The position numbers and the translations under genes were made by a program. 64,000 nt of DNA, taken from Neocallimastix lanati (nom. inval.) (taxonomy: Eukaryota; Neocallimastigomycota; Neocallimastigomycetes; Neocallimastigales; Neocallimastigaceae). The DNA lies in the NCBI GenBank assembly GCA_016946835.1, contig JACVTC010000037.1, positions 1,212,501 to 1,276,500 of the forward strand. The letters run 5' to 3'. This document shows, piece by piece, positions 1 through 12,275 of the stretch (position 1 is its first letter; the number at the start of each line of letters is the position of its first letter). The notes under the pieces were generated by a model that did not search any database, was not told the origin of the DNA, and worked only from the letters and a program-made list of their open reading frames with translations.

Positions 1-1160
1 AAATAACTGTTATAAGATTCTGAAGCATTATTTGTTATGTGGTCTATATTATTGTAATAATTCCAATATTTTATATTATAGATATTTAGAAATGTTTTCT
101 CAAAATAATCTAAAAAATTCAAAATTTGGGAACAGGTAGATTTATATCTCATGCATGTATTTTTAATTTTATTAAAAATATCAGGTATGTATTCAATATT
201 AATAAAACATAAATTAGAAATCGCTTTATAATAAGTATTTAAAATATTATGATCTTTCACTTCCTTGTAACATAATTTATTTTTTTTTGTCATTAATAAT
301 CTTTTATAATGCCAAAAACAATATTTAATATTTATATTGGGAAAAATATTTTCCACTGCATTAGATATTCCTTTTTCAAAATCACAATGAAAAATTTTTT
401 CTGAGAAATTAATATTTGCATTATATTTAATTATATTTTTTTTTATTTCATTAAATAATATTTCGTAAGTTGTTTGTTCTTTGTTTTTTAATATTGACAT
501 GGAAGTAGTGTAAAAACAATTTAATTCTGTAACATAAGTTCTGGTAATGAATACTTGATAACTATTAGTTGGAGCTATTAAAAATGTACCATCAGCAAAT
601 ATATGTTTATTCTCCATAAATAATTTTGCTTGGAATGGTGATTGAAAAATTATTATATTAGAATTTTTGAATATCATAAAGTATTCACCTCTTATTGTTT
701 TATAATATTCAGATACATTAGGAACTTCATCAAATGTTTTTACATTAGGAAATAATTGTTTGTTTTTATATCTTGTTATTTGGGATTTAATTGTTTTATA
801 TTCAGGGCATATATATCCTATTTCTTGAGAAATTTTATCAAATATGCGTTTTGATTTTATATCAGAAGGAATCAAACTTTTTTTTATTTCATCTTTAATT
901 TTATGTTTTATTAATGATTTGGATGCATTAATTTCATTACCAGGATGATTATGTGAAGAATCATAATTTAAAACCTCTTTATTATCATTTAAAATAATAA
1001 AAGACTTACATTTATTTAATGTTTTATATTCTGTACATCTATATATTTTTGTATTATCTTTTTTTAATTTTGAAAAATTATATTTAAATTTTCGATCTAT
1101 AATTATTTGCTCTTTTCCTCGATTTGTTTCACTTATATCAATTTTTAGATTTCCCTCCAT
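1..1160 (-). CDS. FLYWCH/MULE-type DDE transposase, 3' end beyond window edge
   Basis: Read on the minus strand from an ATG at 1158-1160, one frame stays open for 386 codons and runs off the left edge, so this is the N-terminal part of the protein. Visible domains are an N-terminal FLYWCH-like zinc finger (C42, C51, H70, H72, ending in DSSHNHPG) and a MULE transposase core. The three acidic positions are D190 in FADGTF, D260 in HCDFEKG and E381 in NNASESY. The typical CFWH segment lies at about 281-284. The family (Mutator-like elements) cuts and pastes DNA through terminal inverted repeats using a D-D-E catalytic triad. No stop codon or frameshift is seen, so this copy may be coding-competent. 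I could not find a terminal inverted repeat on the right side. The motif match is strong; the mobility of this copy is inference. Confidence 0.88.
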   Translation of the reverse strand, partial: MEGNLKIDISETNRGKEQIIIDRKFKYNFSKLKKDNTKIYRCTEYKTLNKCKSFIILNDNKEVLNYDSSHNHPGNEINASKSLIKHKIKDEIKKSLIPSDIKSKRIFDKISQEIGYICPEYKTIKSQITRYKNKQLFPNVKTFDEVPNVSEYYKTIRGEYFMIFKNSNIIIFQSPFQAKLFMENKHIFADGTFLIAPTNSYQVFITRTYVTELNCFYTTSMSILKNKEQTTYEILFNEIKKNIIKYNANINFSEKIFHCDFEKGISNAVENIFPNINIKYCFWHYKRLLMTKKNKLCYKEVKDHNILNTYYKAISNLCFINIEYIPDIFNKIKNTCMRYKSTCSQILNFLDYFEKTFLNIYNIKYWNYYNNIDHITNNASESYNSY

Positions 1161-1224
1161 CAAAATTTTTAATATAAATATTAATAAATATGAAAATATT
1201 TATTTTTTATTTTTTATTTAATAT

Positions 1225-1680
1225 GTATTTTCAATTTTTTTTAAAAATTACAATTATAAATATAAAAATATTTTATTTTATTTCAAGAAAATTATTAAAA
1301 AAATATTTATCTTTTCTTTTTTTTATTTTATTTTTTCATTATAAAATAAAATATTTATTTAATTATTATTTATTTATATAATAAAAAATTACAGTTATAA
1401 ATATAAATAAATATGAAAATATTTTATTTTATTTCAAGAAAATTACTAATAAAATATTTTATTTCAAGAAAATTACTAATAAAATATTTTATTTCAAGAA
1501 AATTACTAATAAAATATTTTATTTCAAGAAAATTACTAAAAAAATATTTATCTTTTCTTTTTTTTATTTTATTTTTTTATTATAAAATAAAATATTTATT
1601 TAATTATTATTTATTTATTTATTTATTTATATAATAAAAAATTACAGTTATAAATATAAATAAAAATGAAAATATTTTAT
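1225..1680. repeat. Triplicated AT-rich block with internal 30-bp tandem repeat
   Basis: A block that begins with an AAATTACAGTTATAAAT-like motif and contains TTTATTTCAAGAAAATTA recurs at about 1225, 1387 and 1640, partly diverged. In the middle copy a 30-bp unit containing ATTTCAAGAAAATTACTAAT is repeated four times in tandem at about 1415-1545. The frames through it encode only F/I/K/L-rich low-complexity peptides, so I do not call genes. It lies just upstream of the transposase start. Confidence 0.7.
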
Positions 1681-1869
1681 TTTATTTATTTTGTATTTTA
1701 TTTTTTTAATCTTTTTTATTTATTTTATTTTTTTTTTATTTTTTATTTTTTTTATTTTTTTATTTTTTTGTTTTTTTATTTTTTATTATCAAATATATAT
1801 TAAATTATGAAATTATTATAAAATAAAATATTTATTTAATTATTATTTAATTATTTATTTATATAAAAA

Positions 1870-2137
1870 AATATATATATAATACGCCATCTCAAAAAGC
1901 ATGTGGCTTATATCTATTCACGTGCGGTTCCGAAACGCGCTCTCCCCGAATAATTTATTATTACTCACATGATCAAAATATTAGTAATACATTAGTAATA
2001 GAAAAATGTTTTATTTAATAACGCCACATTTTAAATGCATATAAAAAGCGTGACTTTTATTTTACCATTAATAATTAATAAATAAATGTTTTTTAAATAA
2101 AAACATAATCAAATTTTATTAGATTGAAGAGTCTCAT
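1870..2137 (+). repeat. Probable 5' LTR or leader of the copia Gag relic, with primer-binding site
   Basis: This region has an unusual GC-richer patch (about 1905-1950) and a GCCACA followed by a TATAAAAAG box at about 2027-2050. The same GCCACA and ATATAAAAG order occurs in the 196-bp copia LTRs at 48.8 and 55.0 kb read on their own strand. The last part, 2121-2137 (AGATTGAAGAGTCTCAT), differs by one base insertion from the primer-binding site of that second family. The left boundary is not defined. Confidence 0.45.
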
Positions 2138-2157
2138 TTAAGCTTTAATAAATAAAA

Positions 2158-3111
2158 ATGTTTGCAAACCATCAAAACGAAATTATGAACTACAATGTAA
2201 TTCTTAACAAGAAGAATTACCATGTCTGGTTATCAAGATTAGAAGTATCATTAACCAGTATGAATCTCAAGGAATACATCGATAATGATGTAATTGAACA
2301 ATTAAAGAGGAAAGATCCGAATAATAAAGCAAAAATCAAAGAGGCCAAGAGGCAAGATTCGAAAGCCCAAATGGTTATTTTTAATACGATAAGTATTGAA
2401 ACACGCAACCGTATTAGGAATCTAAAGACTGCCTACGCCATTTTAAGGAAATTAAAAGAAAAATACGAAAAAGATTTGAATGAGTCCATGGGAAAATGGA
2501 TATCAAAATTAAGGTTTTTAAAAGCAAGAAATAAAAAAGAAGTTTTTACAATTTTGAATGAGATCGAAGAAATTTATTCAAATATGGAAAAAAATAATTT
2601 GAAACTAAGTAAAGAAGAGAAAATGAAATTTGTGTATAATGCCATGCCAAATGATACACAAATGAAAATTGTAATTGATAACGACACAAATGTAGATACT
2701 CTTATCAAGAAAATTAGAGAATTTACAAAATATGAAATATATATGGAAGATACATCTTATATCAGACGAAAAGAATCTAAACAGGATACAAGACCAGATC
2801 ATTCAATGAATCACAAGTTTAAAGGAATGAACAAACAAAAGCAAAGAGTTGATTATGAAGGAAAACACCCTCATAATAAAGAAGAAGTTAAAAGATGCTA
2901 TATATGCAATTCAACTAGGCATCTCAAAAGGGACTGTGAATATAATATTTTTAATAGAAAGAGTAAATATTATAAATTTTTGGATGAAGAGGATAAAAAA
3001 ACAAACAGAAAATATTACCACAGACCTATAGAAAACTTGAAAAAAATTGAAAAAGATATAGAAATAAAATATTATTTCAATATAAAGACTACTTTGAAAA
3101 GAACATCATAA
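2158..3111 (+). CDS. Ty1/copia-type Gag polyprotein, relic element
   Basis: This is a 317-residue Gag-like protein. The N-terminal half has the copia Gag pattern (NKKNYHVWLSRLEVSL at about 17-32, then a long helical region). A basic stretch at about 205-240 is followed by a single retroviral zinc knuckle, CYICNSTRHLKRDC, which fits C-X2-C-X4-H-X4-C. Gag packages element RNA into virus-like particles. The frame is intact, but no protease, integrase or reverse transcriptase follows. Only a short pol C-terminal relic lies downstream, so the copy is a deletion derivative. The ATG at 2158 is the first in frame and lies about 20 nt after the primer-binding-site-like sequence, which fits a copia leader. 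Confidence 0.8.
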   Translation: MFANHQNEIMNYNVILNKKNYHVWLSRLEVSLTSMNLKEYIDNDVIEQLKRKDPNNKAKIKEAKRQDSKAQMVIFNTISIETRNRIRNLKTAYAILRKLKEKYEKDLNESMGKWISKLRFLKARNKKEVFTILNEIEEIYSNMEKNNLKLSKEEKMKFVYNAMPNDTQMKIVIDNDTNVDTLIKKIREFTKYEIYMEDTSYIRRKESKQDTRPDHSMNHKFKGMNKQKQRVDYEGKHPHNKEEVKRCYICNSTRHLKRDCEYNIFNRKSKYYKFLDEEDKKTNRKYYHRPIENLKKIEKDIEIKYYFNIKTTLKRTS

Positions 3112-3162
3112 GATTAGAATATAATAAAAAAATACGAATGAAATGTTGACAGATAGATTAAC

Positions 3163-3168
<6 letters not shown>
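3112..3168 (+). pseudogene. Extreme C-terminal relic of copia pol (RNase H end)
   Basis: Just after the Gag stop, at 3143-3166, the sequence reads MLTDRLTK. This matches the terminal motif of copia RNase H (usually M-L-A-D-x-L-T-K-P). It is followed at once by a poly(A) run. Gag therefore joins directly to the last residues of pol, and protease, integrase and most of RT/RNase H are gone. Confidence 0.55.
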
Positions 3169-3195
<27 letters not shown>

Positions 3196-3227
3196 TTAAC
3201 GGTACTAAAATGACTAAATTTACAAAT

Positions 3228-3265
<38 letters not shown>

Positions 3266-3274
3266 AAAATAATT

Positions 3275-3420
3275 TAATTTGAGAATGCATGTTAAAATAT
3301 GAAAAATATATTTAATTAGTATTTTTTTAGTTTTTATTATTAATAATCATAGAATATTAGAATAAATTTATTATTCTAAAATAATATAATATATTAAAAT
3401 ATATTATATTTCTAAAAAAT
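3275..3420 (+). repeat. Putative polypurine tract and start of 3' copia LTR
   Basis: The sequence TTTGAGAATGCA followed by TGTTAAAATATG at 3290 parallels the PPT-LTR junction of the second copia family at 48983-48995 (minus strand: TTTGAGGGGGGAA then TGTTAGAATATG). The LTR body cannot be followed with confidence beyond about 3420 because it dissolves into AT-rich sequence. Confidence 0.4.
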
Positions 3421-3855
3421 ATATTATTATTAAAACTTTATTATTCTTAAAAAATATGAAATTTATTAAATAATCAAAAAGAAATAATGTAAATAAAAAA
3501 AAAAAAAAAAGGGAACTTTTAAGTTGGAGAAAAAGTTACCAAAGACTAATTAATTAATTAATAAATAAAAGTTTTATTTTTTTTTAATAAAATATACTTT
3601 AAATTATTCTTATTGTGTTTTTAATGTTTTAACAAAAAATAAAATAAATAAAAGTTCTAAATATTTTTTTTTATTTTTATTTTTATTTTTGTTATAAATT
3701 GTTTTTTCTTGTATTATTAATAAAAAATTAATAATCAAATATTATTTATTTTTATCCTATAAAAAGTTATAAAATAATTCTCTTTTAAAAATATGAATTA
3801 AAAGCAACTTTGGAATACATAAATTTATAAACTTAAATTAATATAAATTTTTGTA

Positions 3856-4001
3856 TCAATTATTATTATTATTTATTATTATTAATATTTTTATTATTAT
3901 TATTTATATTATTATTATTATTTATTATTATTATTATTACTATTATTATTATTATTACTATTATTATTATTTATTATTATTATTTTTATTATTATTTTTT
4001 A

Positions 4002-4045
<44 letters not shown>

Positions 4046-4063
4046 TATTATTCATTAAAATTA
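3856..4063. repeat. (TTA)n microsatellite
   Basis: An imperfect ATT/TTA trinucleotide tract about 200 bp long with occasional interruptions. The apparent poly-Tyr/Ile frames through it are an artefact of the repeat. Confidence 0.9.
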
Positions 4064-4209
4064 AAAAAAAAAAAATAATTAATATATTTTCAAAAGTTAT
4101 TTAATTAAGAATGTCTATTTAAATGACAGTTTCAAAGATAAATGGATAACTTTTACTTATTAAACAGATTTAATATAATGATTTTAAGAAAAGCTATTTT
4201 TAGATTATT

Positions 4210-4242
<33 letters not shown>

Positions 4243-4446
4243 CATTTATTTAAAAAAACCAAAATAGGACTTGCTCTGTGTTTTAAAATGAGAATGAGAA
4301 GGACTATCCCTACTTGCATTACCCTTTCCCTATTTTGACTGGCATCCTGAGCCACAGTAGTCACTTGAAGTCCCACAATAGCCATATTCAGAACAGCATT
4401 TGCCACTTGGACAAGAACCATAACCTGAACCATATTTTAGCAGCAA
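4210..4446 (-). pseudogene. CBM18 (hevein-type chitin-binding) gene fragment with poly(A) tail
   Basis: On the minus strand, 4330-4434 encodes a nearly complete CBM18 core: [14 protein letters not shown] followed by [14 protein letters not shown] and a TAG stop. The cysteine spacing is that of hevein-like chitin-binding domains. Another frame just upstream reads like a signal-peptide core (MIIILVAS) that ends in a stop, and the CBM18 frame has a TAG at its own upstream edge. The domain is therefore cut off from any start. Downstream come a short 3' UTR, an AATAAA at about 4248 and about 30 A's (plus-strand T's at 4210-4242). This layout suggests a 5'-truncated retrocopy of an mRNA. I could not identify a target-site duplication. 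Confidence 0.7.
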
Positions 4447-4666
4447 CAGGTACTAGCTACAAGGATAATTATCATTCCCTTCATGTATTTCATATTTTTT
4501 TTTTTTTTTGTATAAATATCTTCAAGTAGGTTTTATTTTATATATATATATATATTTTTTTTTTAAATAAATTAAATATCAATAATTTAGTGAAGTCGAT
4601 AACGAATTAATTGTTCAATTGTAAAAAAAATTTTTTTTTTTTTTCTTTTATTTTTGAGTTTGTACT

Positions 4667-4705
<39 letters not shown>

Positions 4706-4849
4706 AACTATAAAATAATTATATATATTAAATTCTATTATTTTTAATTTAAAAAAGAAAGAAAAAAAAAAAAAAAAGGATAAAATTTATAGTATATACA
4801 TACTTAAAAATAAGTAATAGTAGTAATAATAAAAAAAATTAATAAAAAA

Positions 4850-4895
<46 letters not shown>

Positions 4896-6044
4896 ATAAA
4901 AATTTAAAAAAAAATATATATATATATTTTTTTCTATTAAAAATTATTTTTTATTATATAAGAGATCCAAATTTCCCATCATATGATATGTAGTACCAGA
5001 ATTCAAAAAAAAAAAAAAAAAAAAATTTTTTAAAGGCTAGTGCCCTCATTTTTCTTTGAACTTTATTACTGATCTGATATTTATGCAATTGATAAAGTCA
5101 TTTTTACTATTAGAAATTTTTATTAATTATTTATTTTTTAATTATGATTATTTAACTATTATCACATAGTAATACATTTTTTTTTATTATTATTCTTTTA
5201 TTATTATACTTTATTAAAGCAGTAGCAATTATATATAAATATTATATTTTATTAAAATAATATATATATATTTATTCATATATTCTGTAATAAATTTTTA
5301 ATTTTTAATTTTTTTTTTTTTCCCTTGTTTTTAATTGTCTCAAAATATGAATAAACACAAAAAAAAAAAAAATAAAAATAAAAAAAAAATAAAAATAAAT
5401 AAAAATAAAATTAAAAAACTAAAAATTAAAAAAAAAAAATTAAATAAATAAATAAATAAATAAATATAACAAAACAAAACAAAAAAAGGAAGAATAGATT
5501 GATAAATTTTTATATGCAATGGTATTGACAATGACTTTATTTTTAATAGTGAATTTTTTTTTTTTTTTTTTTTTTTTTTTAATGTTTAAGTTAATAGAAA
5601 ATAATGGTTGTAGTATAAAGATAATACGATTTAATTATTTTTATCATACTATAAATATATTTGGATATAAATATTTAGATATAATATTAATAAATAAATA
5701 AATAATTCATATATATATATATATTTATAATATAACTTTATTTTTAAACAATGCATTAGGTAAGGTTATGAGTGTAAATTACAGTTGAAAAAAAGTTAAA
5801 TATAAAAATAATAAATAAAATTATGAAAATATAAGATTATTAATAAAATCAAAAAAAAAAAAAATAATAATAATAATAATAATAATAGTAATATAAAATT
5901 TCCACAGATTTTATTTTATTTGTTAATATTGTTATAAAAGGGAAAACATTTAAGTGTTAAAAGAATTTTGGTTCAAATATAAATATTTATATTATTAAGA
6001 GATGTTATTGTTTTTTATTTTTTATCTATTTGATTTATTGGTTC

Positions 6045-6075
<31 letters not shown>

Positions 6076-6577
6076 AAATAATATAGAGCTTCTATATTAA
6101 ATATTTATATATAAAAGACAAAAAAAATTTATTTTTTCCTTTTTTCCATAAAAAAATTCCCAATAGATTTATGGAATTTTTATGTACTAATAAAATATTA
6201 ATAATATTTAATATTTTATTATTGAAAGTAATAGAATTGTATATAATATTTATTTTTAAATTAGCTATCATTATTATCTACAATAATTGAATTAGATATA
6301 TTATGAAATGAAATATATATATATATTATCATATGAAATTCAATCTTATTATTGTGAATACAAACTTCTTATAACTACTCTATTATTTTTTATTTATTTA
6401 TCATTATAATTACTATATTTATAACAATAAATAATAATAATGAAAAAGGTTAAATCTGTTAGATTAAGTAAAAAATATTAATATCAAATCTTTTAAATAT
6501 TTATTATTTAATAATTCTATCAAAATGAATATCTATATTTATGTATATTTTAAAAGTTTATTTTTAATTTTATTTTA

Positions 6578-6610
<33 letters not shown>

Positions 6611-7446
6611 TTTTATTTTTTTTTTGACTGTTTGTTTAAATACTATTGACAATGCTTTAAATATTAAAATATATATTTATTCAAATTAAAATAGAAAATT
6701 TTATATTAAAATAAAATAAAATGAAAAAAAATAAAAATAAAAAATGATATTCTGAAAAAGATAAACAAATAATTCTGTATATTTTTTATATCTTTATTAT
6801 AAAACCTTTTATATATTTCTACCTAATATTAAATAATAGATAAAGAATAATTTGAAATTTATAAATTTTAAATTATTCTTAAAAAAAAAAAAAAAAGCTT
6901 TGTTTAATATATATTTAATATATATTAATTCTATTGATTAAGGGACTAGGGAAAAAAAAAAGGTTTAAGTTTATTAATTTTATTTTATTTATTCCTATTT
7001 AATAATAATTTTTTTTTAAAAAAAAAATTTTAAACTATTTATTCATTTATTTATTTATTTACATATGATTTTATTTATTCTTCAATTTAATTTAATTAAT
7101 ATTTTATATATTAATTTTGTTTTATATTTAATATGACTTAAAAATGTTTTTTTTTTTTTTAATAATTAATATAATTAAAATTATTTATTATAGAGAAAAT
7201 AAAGTTAAAAATAAATAAATAAATAAATAAATAAGTAAATAAATAAATAAATATATAAATAAATAAAATAGTTGATAACAAAAAATGAATAAAATTCAAA
7301 AATGGCTCAGTCATAGAAGAAAAAGGAAAAATAATAAATGTTATATATATATAATATATATATTTTTTATAATCATTTTGTTTATTTATTAATTTTAAAT
7401 AATAACAATAATAACAATGATAACAATAATAACAATAATAACAATG

Positions 7447-7490
<44 letters not shown>

Positions 7491-8855
7491 TTATTACTAA
7501 TGATTATTACGGATGAATTTTATTTCATATTAAAATTATCATGAATAATTATAATTATGAATGAGTTCTATTTAATTAGTATTAGTATTGCTTTAATAAA
7601 TATTTAATTATTATTATTATTATTATATATTAAATATTTAATAATATATTTTTTTTTTTTTAAATTTTTATCTATCATCATCATCATCATCATCATTCAT
7701 CATCATAATAATAATAATAATAAAAGATAAGAATTAATATAACCATATTTATTAAATCATAATATATATATAATATTAAAATAAAATAAAATAAAATAAA
7801 ATAAAAATAAAAAAATAATAGAATTTTATTCTATAAAAATATTCCATTTGATTAATAATTAAAGTTTAACATTTCAATAATTAGAGTTGAATAATTGTTT
7901 TTAGTCAAAACATCAATTTTAGTATATTTTTTTTATTTTTATTATTTTTATTTTTATTTTTTTTTTTTTAATTTTATTTTATTATGTATCTCAAACAAAG
8001 TTTTATTTTCTTTGAAAAATTTTGTGTATTTCCTTTTTAGGAAGATTAACTACATTTTGGTGAATTTTCAATTTTTTTTTTTTTTTTTTAACAATGATCA
8101 TTCATAATCTTTGCTTAATTCAGAAATATTCATCTATTGATATAAAATGAAAATAAAAAACTTTAAATTATTATATCAACTCTCATGTGCATTGCATTGG
8201 TTCATAGTTATTCATAATGTGTATTGCATCATATGTTACTTTATTACATTAATGTATTTAATTAGAGAATATCATAAGCAGTTAAATATTTTATTATCTA
8301 TCTTTGATTTTTTTTTTTTTATTGGTTTTATATAATTCTGTTAATTAGTAATATTTTTATGATACTAATTTTCAATAAATTAATAACTAAAAGTATATAA
8401 ATAAATAAATATATAATATCTTTCTCTATTATCATACATTCTGCTGTCTTTTTATTTAATGTAATATTATGAATTCATAAAGAGAAATGATTATTTTATA
8501 ATATTAATACTAAATAATAACTATGAATTATTTATTATTGTGTTACATTTGTTTTTATATATTTATTTATTTTTATTTATTTATTTATTTTTATTTTCAT
8601 TATTTATATTATATCAATATTAATATCAATATTATTTATTATAATATTTGTTTTTCCTTATATTCCTTTTTTTTTTTATATTTTATTTTATTAAATTTAT
8701 GCATATTAATATTTAATGATTGTTGTAGGAATTTTTTTAAATTAGAATTTTCTACCATTTTTCACTTTTATTTATTATTATTATTATTATTTTGTTATTA
8801 TAATTATTATTATCATTTTGTTATTATTATTATTTTTAATTAATATTTTTCTTAA

Positions 8856-8893
<38 letters not shown>

Positions 8894-10011
8894 GCTATTA
8901 TTTTTTTTTTTTTTTTTGGTTATTTTTTTTTTTTTGGTTATTATAGCTAATCTAACTTTTTATTTAAATAAACTTTAAACTATTAATTTTTATAATAAAA
9001 AAAAAAAATTTTTTTTAGAAAATTAATTTGTTTTTTATTAAATTTATACGAATATCATTAGATGTTTAAAACTTTAAATTATAATAATTTTGAATTGAAT
9101 GAATAATAAATTTAAATCTTATTTAACTAAAAGTTTATTTATTATTAAAAATTCAATTTTGTATTCATTTTATTTTCCAAAAAAAAAAAATAAAAAAATA
9201 AAAATAAAAATGAAAAAAAATTTTTTTTTTTTTTTGATTAAACAAAATTATCTTTATTTTTTATTTTTATTTTTATTTTTTATTTTAATTATTAATGAAT
9301 TAAGTGTTAATTCTTGGAAAATCTAAAATAATTAAAAAAAAATTTTTTTAATATAAATAAAAAATAATAATAATAATAATAATAAAAAGAAACTGAAACA
9401 AAAAATAAAAACAAAAACAAAAACAAAAAATAGTTACAAAATAACAATCAAAAAAAAAAAAAAAAAAAAAAAAAACATAATAATAATGAATGATAAAATA
9501 AATAATAAACTAATTATAATAAAAAAGTAAAATTGAAGTTAATATATATATATATATATAAATTAACCTCTTACATATTTATAAAATAGATAATAAATGA
9601 TATAATGAAATATTATTATAAATATTAAAATGATATTTATTTATTTAAATATTGTTTTAAGATCAATAATAAAAGTAAAAATAAGAAATTTAATTTTTTG
9701 TGTTATTATTATTATCAATTATATATATTGATTTATAAATAATAAATTTTTTTTAACAATAAATAGAAATGGTAAAAGTCTTAAACTCTCTCTATATATA
9801 CATATACAATTATAATTTAAGATTTAATTTTTTTTTTCAAAATAAAAATAAACAATTGAATTCATATAATTAAAATATAAAAAAAAAAGACATTAAAGTA
9901 TAAAATAACATATAAAACAATATGTATATAATATTTTATTATTTCAATATAAAACAAAAAAAAAATTAATAGTGCAATATCAAATATATCAAATAAGAAA
10001 AATACTAATTC

Positions 10012-10268
10012 AATAAAATAAATGATTAAATAAAATAAATGATTAAATAAAATAAATGATTAAATAAAATAAATGATTAAATAAAATAAATGATTAAATA
10101 AAATAAAATAAATGATTAAATAAAATAAAATAAATGATTAAATAAAATAAATGATTAAATAAAATAAATGATTAAATAAAATAAAATAAATGATTAAATA
10201 AAATAAAATAAATGATTAAATAAAATAAATGATTAAATAAAATAAATGATTAAATAAAATAAATGATT
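10012..10268. repeat. 17-bp minisatellite
   Basis: A unit AAATAAAATAAATGATT is repeated about 13-14 times. Some units carry an extra AAATA and are 22 bp long. Homogeneity is high, which suggests recent expansion. No coding content. Confidence 0.9.
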
Positions 10269-10476
10269 ATAGAATGGAATTGAGATAATAAACTATAAAA
10301 ATTTATCATGAAATATGTCTCATAATAAAACCTCTTTTTTTTTTTTTTTATTTATAAATTATTTTAACATGCATACTCTTTTTTATTTTTATTTTTATTT
10401 TTTGAAAACATTTAAATAAAAAAAAATAAAATAAAATGGGTTGAATTTAATTCATGCTTGTATAATGTATTGTAAT

Positions 10477-10612
10477 ATAATATATTACAAAAATATATAT
10501 TGTATTTAAATAATATATTACAAAATATATATTTTATTTAAGTAATATATTGCAAAATATATATTCTATTTAAGTAATATATTGCTAAATATATATTCTA
10601 TTTAAATAATAT
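10477..10612. repeat. About 32-bp tandem repeat
   Basis: Four diverged copies of a unit containing AATATATTGC and ATATATATTCTATTTAA follow one another. No gene is associated with it. Confidence 0.7.
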
Positions 10613-11017
10613 ATATTTTTAATTAAATGAAAATATGATATTCCAAAAAAAAAACTCACCATCTAAAGATGAACCAAAATTCATTTTTATTCAATAAAAA
10701 ATATAAATAAATAATTAAATAATTAATAATAAATAATTAAATAATAAATAATTAAAAATAAATAATAAATAATTAAAAATAAATAATAAATAATTAAAAA
10801 TAAATAAATAATATATAAATATACCTTTTTTATTATTATAAAAATAGTATATGCAAAGTATTATGAAGTATCTTTTTTTTATTTTTATTATTACCATTTA
10901 AATTTCTTATTACATTTAGAGTATTCCATCAGTATTTATAATTTATAGATTTCGTTACTTAACCATTCTATATTTTTAATAATAAATGACTTCTATTCGT
11001 TAATTATCCCTTTCTAT

Positions 11018-11049
<32 letters not shown>

Positions 11050-11999
11050 ATTGGTTTTTTTTCGATACTTTTCTATTTTCTTTAGAGAATTTTATGTTAA
11101 GAACGAAGAAAATAAATTTATATTGACATATTAACTATTTATTTCCATATAAAAATAAATAAATAAATAAATTAGAAAATAAATAAATAAATATATATAT
11201 ATATAAAAGTACAAAAAAAAAATTGTTAATTTTTAATAATTTAAATAAAATGACACACTTTTTGCATTCTCTGGTCATTTATTTAAATTTGAAATATTCA
11301 TTCATTTAATGAACTTTAATAATATCTAATTTAATTTTAATTCCATTGAATTCTTTTTTATATTGAAATATATTGAGAATATATTGTAATAAATTAACTC
11401 ATTCAAAATTTTAATTTAAATAATAGAATTGTAACTAGAAAGCATTTATATTAATTTTTATTTTATTTTATATATTTTAATTAAATTAAAAAAATATGTT
11501 TCTCTGATCATAAAATAGAATAAATTAAATAATAATTAAAATAAAAAATAAAAAAAATAATAATAAAAAAAAGAACAAAGAAAATAAGATAAATCAAGAT
11601 ACAAAATAAAATAAATTTTAATATCATTATTTTATTTTAATATTATAATATAGAAAGATTTCTTTCCCTCTTTTCTTTATTGTTTATTATAAAAAAGAAA
11701 ATGATATTTTTTCCCAATAACATACACAAAAATATCTTTTTTTTTATTTGTAAAAGAATTTTTTTTATTTATAAAAGAATTAAAAGAATTTTTTTTTTAC
11801 TGTTATATAATTATAATTATATTTTAATTGAAATATAAAATTTTGAATTGGGTAGATTTTAAATAACTGAATTTGATTTCTCTTTATTTTTCTCAATCTC
11901 TTATTTTTTACATTTTATTATTTTTTTTTATTTTTAATTTTTAGTGATAGAAAATAAAAAAAATTTAATATTTAATGTTTAATATTTAATACTTAATAT

Positions 12000-12275
12000 T
12001 TATTACTTATTCTTATTATTTATTATTTATTATGTATTATGTATTATTATTTATTATTCAATAATTTATTATTTATTATTTATTATTTATTATATTTATT
12101 ATTTATTATGTATTATTTATTATGTATTATTTATTATTATTTATATTTATTATTTATTAATAAATATTCTTATTATTTACTATTTATTTATTATTTATTA
12201 TTTATTATTCAATTATTTATTTATTTATTTATTATTTATTATTTATTATTTATTATTTATTATTTATTATTTAAT
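12000..12275. repeat. (TTATTTA)n low-complexity tract
   Basis: Interspersed TTATTTA heptamers and TTA triplets over about 270 bp. The frame across it is Y/L/F only and is rejected as a gene. Confidence 0.85.

Noticed and set aside
4242-4433. Minus-strand frame over the CBM18 region
   Set aside because: It reads the CBM18 DNA in the wrong frame. The cysteine-rich frame ending at 4330 is the biological one.
7895-9326. Several short F/Y/L-rich frames
   Set aside because: Low-complexity translations of T-rich DNA without any start context, domain or splice support.
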